A model generated the notes under the pieces. That model was given only the letters and a program-made list of their open reading frames with translations, was not told where the DNA came from and ran no database searches. The position numbers were made by a program, and so were the translations under genes. Positions 1-8,664 of a DNA stretch of 22,730 nt are shown in pieces. Where the stretch lies: the NCBI GenBank assembly GCA_000969725.1, contig JXSR01S007759.1. One strand, given 5' to 3'. The first letter of the stretch is position 1; every line of letters starts with the position of its first letter. The DNA comes from Ophiothrix spiculata. Lineage: Eukaryota; Echinodermata; Ophiuroidea; Amphilepidida; Ophiotrichidae.

Positions 1-1049
1 GGGCATGGTCTGACCTAATGCTGATATATGACAGATAGAGATCTATAAAATGTGCACTTTGGCTCAAGACTACTATAGATATGAGAAAATAGTATTCCTG
101 GATGGAAGTCTCAAGTCCCTTATGTTCGTTCAGCGAACAAGACCAATGGTGTGTCCTAACATTAGAATGGGATGATGCATATCTCTGTCTTAAAGTATCA
201 TCATGAGAACCGGTTGACTTTTTATGACATTACATATACGCACACGTAATGATGTTAATGTCCTCAGGGAACCCGGTATTAAACGATAGAAGGAGGAGCA
301 AATGATTCCACAGCAACCTGTTTTTATATTGGCATGGTTAGGTTGATTGAAAATTGAATTAATTGCTATTTAGGTTAATGATTGAAATTGGAATTAGTGG
401 ATTATCTGCTCATCTTGGTTAGCTGTATTATGTTTGATAAATCTTCCCAGAATGAAGGGCACTGAGAACCGCGAAGTCCATCTGGATTCTCCTGATTTGA
501 CACATTTGCAAGAGTTGATTTATCTGTGAAACATTTTACCTGTGACATTTTAGGCCTCAAAGATAACTGGATTCTTGTGACACTTTTTGTCTCGTTGACG
601 GACCAACGAGGCCTATTTGAATCTGGAGATTGGGAAACTTCATAATAGACTAAGAAGTAAATATACCAAGAAATTGAGAAAAGACCATTAAAGCTGAATA
701 TTATTTTAGTTATACTGTATGTGTAGAAAATGGATCAAAAATTTACAAAAAGTAGTGGAATTTTATTGTCAAAACTTAAATTTACAAAATACATTCGACT
801 GTGTGAAAGGCTACTTGATTTGCAAAACAAACAAATGACAAAGACAATATTCCCATGTGTAGCACACACTGATCTATACTTCTGGACAGGAAAACCTTGA
901 CTTTTTTGTAGGCCGCCGTGCCGACATGTTGTGAGTACAGGAAATTTTAATATGATTTTTTAATGTTTTTTTTTTCACATTTAATTTTTTATTTCAGTTT
1001 TCCTAAAATTACATCCCATGTATTAAAAGTCATCTGAAACTAACCTTAT
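1..1049. other. 5' region with no recognisable gene
   Basis: AT-rich sequence with no long ORF and no recognised exon. A 19-nt segment at 912-930 is bounded by an acceptor-like TTTTTTGTAG and a donor-like GTGAGTAC, but its phase does not fit RAR and I do not call it. Confidence 0.5.
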
Positions 1050-1263
1050 TCAGGGCGGGACCAAATCGCACCATGCGTGAACAACAAACCAATCAAATTG
1101 ATCATCAAGTCACGCAGCAACAGAACTGTCAAACCACGCGAGCTCACGAGTATCGCATGAGTTGCGTTTGAACTTTAATCTCGGGGCACGAGACACGTAA
1201 AAGTGAAAAGGATTTCTTTGCGAGACTATAGCTGTCAATACCGCGCGCTACCATCTGAGGCAT
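1050..1263. promoter_or_regulatory. CpG-richer stretch, candidate promoter or 5' UTR
   Basis: This block is visibly richer in GC and CpG than its AT-rich surroundings. It contains GGGCGGGAC near 1053, ACCAATCA near 1090 (CCAAT-like), several CACG/GCGA motifs and CCGCGCGC near 1241. It lies just before the possible first exon. A 32-codon ORF from 1073 (MREQQTNQIDHQ...) is too short to credit. No clear TATA box sits at a fixed distance. Promoter function is inferred from composition only. Confidence 0.25.
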
Positions 1264-1330
1264 ATGTGTAGAAATATAACAACTATTCCCACCTCATTCA
1301 GGGGCGCATCATTAGATGAAGTGGGAGGTT
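1264..1330 (+). CDS. Possible first coding exon of RAR
   Basis: The frame reads MCRNITTIPTSFRGASLDE then VGG and reaches a consensus donor, T|GTAAGT at 1331, in phase 1. That phase would join the exon at 8482 (or 7905) correctly. An in-frame stop at 1204 bounds the frame upstream, and the preceding 200 bp is the most CpG-rich part of the 5' region. The peptide has no homology I recognise, the start context is weak, and a chance GTAAGT within 8 kb is expected. This is only a candidate; the true first exon could be upstream of the window. Confidence 0.22.
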
Positions 1331-2660
1331 GTAAGTTTTCAGAACCCCCCCCCCCCCCCCATATCAGGTCTTGCTCCAAACTTTTATCCTGTCGCCAACG
1401 AGACATGTTTTTTAGAATACCTTGTTTCGGTTTTGTTCATGAAGTCTTTGGGAGAGTAAACTCTTTTGTCCATTGTTTAAGGGAGTCTCTGCAAGGGTGA
1501 TTCTTGACCAGTTTTAGTGCCGCCTCTTATGTATTATATTCTCAGCAACAGTTGATCTTAAGATTTTGTATGAAATAGCATTTGTAATATTCAACATTAA
1601 AAGGTACAAGTTGGTAACTTTTGACAAAATGCAGATTTTATGTTACTTCAAAGAGAGTTATTCATTACAATGAGACATTGTTTTTGAAAATTAACTTTTT
1701 ATGTATAAATTTCTTTATATTTTTCTAGTATAATTTGCTTGAATCTCTAAATTGGTCATAATTTAATCTTTCCATTTACACAAATTAATTGCATCTCTCT
1801 TAATATAATATGATTAAATGAAATCATATTTGTTTCAATATCAAGTCTGGTATAAACAAAGTCATGTGAAACATGTTACAAAATTGGAACAGGAAAACCA
1901 AACCAGCTCAGGTATTGTAACTTTAACTTCAAACGATAGACACAACTATTTATCCTCCCTTTTACCTTGGTAAATCCTAATCACTCGATCACCATCAATT
2001 CTGCGGTTTACCAAGCCGTCATCCTACAATGCAAACCTGTACATGCCGGGTCACCAGAGGTTGCGCTGCCGAGCTAGATCCAGTCATCAGTGATATCAGC
2101 AACTAATTTGCATCAACTTAGGGGTTACTAGCTCTACTGCATGCTGTCCCTGAACTAGACTGTTGGGACTGATATTAAAGGTGCACTGAATTTCAAAGCA
2201 AGTGATGTGAGAAAAATTGTCTGGTACTGTGAGAGACAATGTTTCGTGTGATAATGTTGGTTTGTTTCGGTCCACGTGCGTGATGATTTGGTTTTTATAG
2301 CACAGTTACTTTGTTTGTTCAGAAGTGTACATTGTTATTTGTGCTATACAAAGTAAATAGAAGGGCAATTTTAGTAAATAAGCTATCCAAATTTCTGATA
2401 ATAAGTTACCATTTACAGCCGAAATGATTTTGATAACTCTATGTAGCACATCCAATGTCAGAATTGTCTTATGATATGATGGCATAAAATTCTGTTTTGT
2501 TTAAATGTAAATGATGGATATGAAACAAAATTTTGATTAGCAAAATTGGTTTTTCCCATAATGTTGAAATTTGTTTTCTGAAAAGACTGGAAGGAGTGTA
2601 CTAGTTCGAGATTCCAGGAAGAATAGTCGGTAACAATATTTTAAATTCAGAAAAGATATG

Positions 2661-3093
2661 TCCCATCATATCTAAACGTACCTTAAGGGTCCAAAAATCA
2701 AAATTGATTTTTTGGTCTCATCTGAAAGTTGAAAGTTCAAGCTTTAAAATGACACCTTGCTTTTGGTTATTGGATGTTCGGTTGCAAAGTTACATCCAAA
2801 TTGGTAAAAGGAATCGGGCTGAATCGGAAAACTGTAGTTCTGAGAAAATCAAGCTTAAAGTTTTTGTACTGAGTAAAACTTGAATGGAGGGAGGATTTTC
2901 ATCTTGGTTTCACATTTTTCTTATGTTTTGGATGTTGGACCTGATTAATATGATAGAATATACTTCAAAGGTAATGTTTTGGATGAAATTAGAAATTTGA
3001 CATTGGACGTGATTGTTGACTATGCTCAGCTTCAATGGCCCATATCTCATAATATACTATGTCGACCTTAAGGTACCTTTAGATGTGACTGGG
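2661..3093. mobile_element. Foldback element with ~33-bp imperfect inverted repeats
   Basis: The left arm (2661-2692, TCCCATCATATCTAAACGTA then CCTTAAGGGTCC) matches the complement of the right arm (3061-3093, GTCGACCTTAAGGTACCTTT then AGATGTGACTGGG). A tight secondary hairpin, GTCCAAAAATCAA/TTGATTTTTTGG, sits just inside the left arm. No coding capacity. Confidence 0.58.
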
Positions 3094-3101
3094 CACAGAT
3101 C

Positions 3102-3394
3102 AGAGTAGGTTTTCAAGATATCCCACAATGCATTATTCTGATACACTTAGATATAATAGGCAATAATGGTTTTCTGGACATGGGGCAGTTAGGAATTTGT
3201 GAATTCCATTGAATAGTACTCATTCATACCTTTCCAACGATGTGTTTCTTTTCAAAACAACCCAGTGTTTACCCACATTGCTGACACTTTAAAAACGTCA
3301 GAAACCTGTACAAAAGTATAGGAGTTGAATTGGATTTGCATGTACATTGTACAATGTTGCATTGCATCATGGGATATTGTGAAAACCTCCTCTG
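3102..3394. repeat. Second foldback abutting the previous element
   Basis: The left arm near 3102-3134 (CAGAGTAGGTTTTCAAGATA then TCCCACAATGCAT) is imperfectly complementary to the right arm near 3364-3394 (GCATCATGGGATATTGTGAA then AACCTCCTCTG). GGGCACAGAT follows each arm's outer end. It may be nested with or related to the adjacent element. Confidence 0.5.
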
Positions 3395-3795
3395 GGCACA
3401 GATGTTTGTAGATCAAATTTATGCCTAATTGTTTAAAAAAGAAATTGTTTGTATAGGCCTATTATAGGATGTATGGTATATTTCTAGTAAAAGGGCATCA
3501 CTATGTTTGTATGCCCTGCGTACCTCTTTGTTCTCTCTGTTGTTTTAAAAGAGAATCAATTCCATTCCATCTTCATTCACTTGAATAGAATCCATAACTT
3601 GGCTGAATACCAGAAATGCTGATATTATTTCATTCACAATTCCATGATCATGGGCAGGGAATCAATTTCTCTGTGTGCTGTCTGTGGAACTAATTTGACT
3701 ATAGCATGTTCAAAACTAGAAATGCAAGAAAGAAAATATTAAGGTATAAATTGTTCTAAGTTAGAATGTAATAGGGTCCATATTCATGAAACAAT

Positions 3796-3880
3796 GCTAA
3801 CTTTAGTTCGTAACTAACCTATTGTATATCTGTGAAAATTTGATAGATAGACAATGAGTTAGTTGCCAACTAGAGTTAGC
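3796..3880. repeat. Short hairpin, 29-bp arms
   Basis: 3796-3824 (GCTAACTTTAGTTCGTAACT then AACCTATTG) pairs with 3852-3880 with four or five mismatches across 29 bp, around a 27-nt loop. It may be a tiny foldback transposon or an RNA hairpin. Confidence 0.55.
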
Positions 3881-4081
3881 AGTGTGTCATAAAAACCAGA
3901 TTCCTTACCCCCTGGTATCCGGGTATAGCAGGGATTTAGTTGGAGATTTGACTGGAGATTAATAGAAAATTACATCCCTGAATATCCCTTGGTATGCCCT
4001 GGCTATACTCAGGGTTGTACTGAAGTTGATAAAAATGTTTATATCACGGCCCCAGTCAAGCCCCTTCTATGCCCGGGTAGT

Positions 4082-4112
<31 letters not shown>

Positions 4113-7100
4113 GGGGTCATGAGAAGCAATTGATAGCTGCATTAGGTCTTCAGCTGGTGCAATAGTACTCTCACGCATATCATGTTTTGTTTCCTAACAT
4201 TGACTGATTTTGATCCAGCAACTTAGATGTAGTTACATTTTAGTCATGATGATAGTCTACATGAGTTCCATTTATTGTGATGCCAGAAAAAATGGACGAC
4301 TGGGAACATGAATTTATATCTCAGCGGGCATGCGATCAAATCTAATTTTACAGAGTTCCCTTTCGACAATAGCGGGAACATAAAGGCGTATGAGTCATAT
4401 CTATAGGCAAACAGACGGTATTATAAGTTGGGAGTTCACACTCAAAACTTTCGAATGTAGAAAAGATATATATATATATATAAAAGGAGAGGAGAAATTG
4501 TAGATACCAATTTAGTATAAATTTCTTTAAGATAATAAAACAAATGTTATACAAAATTGAAGCATTTATAAAAAAGTGTATTTACATCAGACTTTGGGTG
4601 TCATCAGTGCTTTGGTATACCTATACATAAGAAAATGAAGGGAAATGTGGTTATCTTGCACATTTTCTGTATGTTAGTACATTGCCCTCGTATTTTCCAA
4701 CAGATTGTTGTTTAAAACATTCATGTTGTAAGAAATCAATAAATTATAAATAACATGGAACCTTTGTTTCTATAAATGGATTTTCTTAACACTATGGCAC
4801 AGTTTCTGTTAACATTATGTATGCCTGATGTGCGTAAATGAACAAGAACATTTTGTGAAATAATAAACATAATGATGAATGTAAGAGAACATTTTGAAAA
4901 CAATGTGTGTACATAAATCAATATTTGAGAAAATTTTGAAACAAACATGAATGTACTTCAAGCCTAATGTATGCAATAATCAATACACAATATCATTTTG
5001 AAAAAATATGATGATGTACGTTTATGATAATGCATGAGAAAATGTTGGTAAAATAATGTACTTGGAAAAATGTTTCAATTATGCGTACTTAAAATGAGCT
5101 AAATCTGTATCTAGTGAAATCTCAAATTCCTGTTTTCATCGAAAGTATAGTATACCTTTAACCAGTTTTTGGTTGGTTTTTTTTTTTTTTTGGGGGGGGG
5201 GGCATAAATTTTTTGTAAAAAATGTTTGCTGAACAAACAAAATAAAGATTTGATATAATTTTTAAGAAAGTTTCCAAACGGTTACAAACCCTTTTTGATG
5301 ATTTGATAGATCAAGTGCAATATTGAAAACACAATCTTGAATTTTCAAAGCATGTACCGGCCGCCATGATGACCAAGGTAATATGTATTTCATGTTGCCC
5401 GTGAGCCATATGGAAGCTGTTTAAAGTCAAAGTTGAACTGAATGTCAGCGCATGTTGTAATGAATCGTCGTCATGGCTGACAGACTCGGAGAGAGACATT
5501 GGCTGGTCACTCTGTTCAAATCATACCTTGCCATTTATGAACTAGACAGAGGTATTTAGGTCTGGAAATGCTTGTTTCCTGAGCATATGCTGGCAGCCTT
5601 ATGTATGAACACAATCCTCTCAAAGTGCTAGAATTTAGATTTCTTTGTTTTTCTTGTTTTGTGTGACTACAATTTTTTTTAGTTATAGACACACAAAAGA
5701 GTAAAACTATAGAAATTAGAATTTCAGCAGTTATGAAGGATTTTTTGGATATGGGAGGCTGGTGGCCATAAATTATTTTCCAATTATTATTTTACTTAAT
5801 TAATCAAAGAACCCCTTTTGGAAATTACTGGTCTTATTTTAATGCACAATGAATCTGTAACTTGACCCAATTGCCTCTCTTGCAAGAGCATGAAGCAAGA
5901 AGATGATGATAGTTCCTAAGAGATCCTCAGTTCATGTCAGGCCAGATGAAAACTAAGCACTTTTTAGAGGTGTAGGCTCCTAAAAAAACATGCCAGACAC
6001 AGGAAGAAATACCTGTACCTTTAAACATTTGTCTTCCACTCTTCCTATTCCTCATATGCCCATACTCCAGGGCAGCCCTTCCAGCCAGCAAATATTCAAC
6101 TTAATTTATTACATTAAATTTTTCTTTTTGAGACTAAACATTTGAAAGTTCACTTTGGTAGTTCTGTAGATATAAGATTTCATAACCTTACATTTTAATG
6201 TTCAAATTACCATCGACAATTCAATGTTTTCCCTGACTCAAATAATGTTTATACAGGTTGGGACCTTATTGTGGAATAACTAGGAATACTTGTGGGGTAG
6301 ATTGGAAAGTAGGCCTACTTTAGTTGGTTCACAACTGGTTAAGGTTAACATAATATAGCGTTGCAGGCAAAATGCAAAGATGGTCAATATGAACAACTTA
6401 AAAAACTAATGGCATTGTAGTCTCGGACAAGGGCTGAGAGAAATGATAGAACATCCTGAGACTCCAGCAGTGGGGTGGGAGTGTTGTTGGTCCTATGCTT
6501 TGCTTGAATCACAGCTTATTTTTAGGTATTTTTTACAAGAACCAGCCTGTATGTGCGAATATCAAACTTATTAGATTGAACATCATGTAGTATATGACCA
6601 TGTTTATATGAACTTTAACCTTTGCGCAGAAAACACGTTCAAGTTAAAAGGAATGATTTTCGTGTCAATAACAGTGTCATATTAAATACGCTTTAAAGTG
6701 ATAAGGATTTTTTTGTCTGTAACACTGTCATAATTGTTTGATTGGCCTAATAGAGTTCAATTGATCAGGTGTAGGCAAGCTAATAGAGTCGCCTGTCATG
6801 TCGATCATGTCTGGTCTGGTTGATCACAAGAGGATTTGGTTTGAAGTGAAATCAGAGAATGTTGCCGACCAGGCAGGGCACTGACTTGCAGAATCGGTGT
6901 ATAGTTTGTGTGGGGTTGATACAGAAGATGATAAGATTGATGAGCTGCTTGGAGACTGAAATCAATCTTACTTGAAATATGTTGTTGTCTTGTTGAATGC
7001 GGGTAGTGATATATATGACGATGAAAGTCATGTTTTGTCTTTAGAAGAGCATCAGTCATTTGAGACTTGTGATACAGAGTTGTGTTCAAGGCAGCAATTC

Positions 7101-7185
7101 CAAAGCAATTTCAACTGGTTCCATGCAGGATTTGGTTGATATAAATGGTACAAAAACAAACCAGAGAAAAAAGATCATATAGGCC

Positions 7186-7381
7186 TACTGTATAAGTGGT
7201 ATTTTCCGCGCTACATTTATGTTTCGCGCAAAATTAATTTAGCGCGAAAATAAATGCACCGCGAAAATTACTGTGTATTTGTTACAAGGGAAATTCTATA
7301 CTCGGCCAATGTTCACGTGCGCGAAAATAAAAACGCGCAAATGGTCAAAAATTGTGTACGAAAATATTGGTGTTTACAGTA
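7186..7381. mobile_element. Foldback MITE rich in TTTTCGCG motifs
   Basis: The left end TACTGTATAAG...ATTTTCCGCG and the right end, whose complement reads TACTGTAAACACCAATATTT, share inverted ends. Several TTTCGCGC/GCGCGAAA motifs lie between (7220, 7240, 7320). Terminal TA may be the target site. 196 bp, no ORF. Confidence 0.68.
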
Positions 7382-7904
7382 AGTCAATGTATTATCGGAA
7401 TATTTGATATGGGAGGATCTAAAATATTTCTAAATTTAAAGCTATAAAGTAGGGATTCTCAACTAGCGATGCACGCACCAAATTTGGCGCTTGGAGTGTT
7501 ACAGATTGGCACCTTTGCTGTCTCTCAAAAAACAAAGAAATACATTAGAAATACAATGGAGAACGAATATATGAAGCGCTTTAGCCTTCAATTTTCTCAT
7601 TTATGTTGTGCATAATGTAAGATCTAGTTGAAAACCCCTGCTATAAAGATTTGGTTCAAAACAAAAATAGATCTGAGAGAACACAGTTTCAAATTATGAA
7701 TTATGACTAACCAAAGGAATCCATATTTTTACAAGACTTGTTCCATCACAAAGAAAATGTATCAAGTACATACATATACTTTCCTATATGGAATTAATTT
7801 TGGGATCCCAAATTTAATTTAACAAATGGTCATAACAGGAAACATGTGCAGCTTTGAACCAAATTGTATGGAGCAAGGGTAACACTAGGCCTAAAATCTT
7901 TCAG

Positions 7905-7991
7905 ATCACCAGGCTACCTTTACACAGATGCCACAACCAGACTCACCAGACTTGCCATCTTCAAATACACACCCACATCAAATGCAAAATT
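7905..7991 (+). CDS. Duplicated short copy of the RAR A/B exon (alternative exon or relic)
   Basis: This 87-nt segment has its own acceptor (AAATCTTTCAG) and donor (T|GTAAGTTG). It reads HQATFTQMPQPDSPDLPSS and ends HPHQMQN. It matches the 3' 87 nt of the exon ending at 8664, except that the HQP-repeat part is absent: relative to the long exon it lacks 96 nt, exactly 32 codons. In the 81 nt compared I see three substitutions, all amino-acid changing (N to T, N to D, S to L). Phase is 1 at both ends, so including this exon, the long one, both or neither keeps the downstream frame. Similarity continues only about 25 nt into the following intron. It may be a functional alternative exon or a decaying duplicate; the sequence cannot decide. 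Confidence 0.5.
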
Positions 7992-8132
7992 GTAAGTTGT
8001 CTTATCCAAGGAAATTTATAGGGGAATCTTGATTCGCCGCCATCTTGTTTCGCTCTTGGAGCAGAGTTATTTCAAGTAGTGTGTATTGTGACTTGCTCTG
8101 AGTCCCTATTACTTAAAGCATATTAAAGCATA

Positions 8133-8364
8133 TACAAAATACAATAAAACTCAGAACTTAGTGAGTCCGGGACACAGATATGCAGACAAGGATCAAACTT
8201 GGTTTAGAGTGTATCAGTATCTATCAAAAACAAACCCAGCATGTACAAAATGCAATAAAACTCTGAACATAGTGAGTCCGGGACACAGATACGCACTTAA
8301 TATGCAGCCAAGGGCTTAAAGCTGGGTTTAGAGTGTGTCAGTATCTTATCAAAAACAAACCCAG
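8133..8364. repeat. Tandem duplication, two ~110-120-bp copies
   Basis: Copy 1 (8133-8239) and copy 2 (8244-8364) share TACAAAATRCAATAAAACTC, AGTGAGTCCGGGACACAGAT and ATCAAAAACAAACCCAG, with a few substitutions and a short insertion in copy 2. They lie between the two A/B exon copies. Confidence 0.85.
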
Positions 8365-8481
8365 TCAGGTTAAAAAAAAGTCCTGGATGAAAAACCAATA
8401 GAATCTGAAGAGTGAATATAGTATAATGTTTTAGATTATAAGGATCTTATAATTAACTCTTAAGCGTTGTTCTCATTTCAG

Positions 8482-8664
8482 ATGCGGGTTTCCACCACCA
8501 GCCTCAACCCCATCATCAGCCTCAACCCCATCATCAATTCACCATGCATCCGGAGGCTCCAGTGCCACTCCCACCACCACACCAGGCTAACTTTACACAG
8601 ATGCCACAACCAAACTCACCAGACTCGCCATCTTCAAATACACACCCACATCAAATGCAAAATT
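8482..8664 (+). CDS. RAR: RAR A/B-domain exon, His/Gln/Pro-rich
   Basis: This exon encodes part of the disordered N-terminal A/B transactivation region. The acceptor is TCTCATTTCAG and the donor is T|GTAAGTTG. Phase 1 at both ends joins correctly to the next exon (T|TC gives Phe). The frame gives [18 protein letters not shown], then a Pro-rich stretch with [21 protein letters not shown] and ends HPHQMQN. Two perfect copies of the 18-nt unit CAGCCTCAACCCCATCAT (8499-8516 and 8517-8534) create the HQP repeat, a likely length-variable site. Met at 8544 (MHPEAP) could be an internal start, but the frame is open upstream to the acceptor. A/B regions diverge quickly between phyla, so assignment rests on splice phase and continuity with the DBD exon. 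A shorter copy sits about 500 bp upstream at 7905-7991. Confidence 0.82.

Larger units (their letters stand above)
1331..7904. other. Non-coding stretch before the A/B exons (intron 1 or upstream region)
   Basis: About 6.5 kb with no supported exon; the short ORFs in it have no family features. It holds several foldback elements listed separately (2661-3394, 3796-3880, 7186-7381) and simple-sequence runs: C16 at 1345-1360, (TG)8 then G21 at 4081-4116, (AT)n at 4466-4483, T15 then G11 at 5177-5202. Adjacent long homopolymers such as T15G11 are prone to sequencing length error. Confidence 0.55.

Noticed and set aside
912..930. 19-nt micro-exon between TTTTTTGTAG and GTGAGTAC
   Set aside because: It contains an ATG, but the phase cannot join the A/B exons. 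Too short to support.
1073..1171. 32-codon Gln-rich ORF in the CpG-richer block
   Set aside because: No homology, no splice phase fit; length is within chance expectation.
2020..2095. Possible exon reading YNANLYMPGHQR
   Set aside because: The acceptor is poor, the donor is non-consensus, a stop follows soon after, and the phase does not match the next RAR exon.
4081..4116. TG/G run as a Z-DNA or G-quadruplex element
   Set aside because: Simple sequence; the G21 run may be a length error and nothing ties it to the gene.
6805..7089. 94-codon minus-strand ORF
   Set aside because: No recognisable domain and no splice or context support; consistent with chance.
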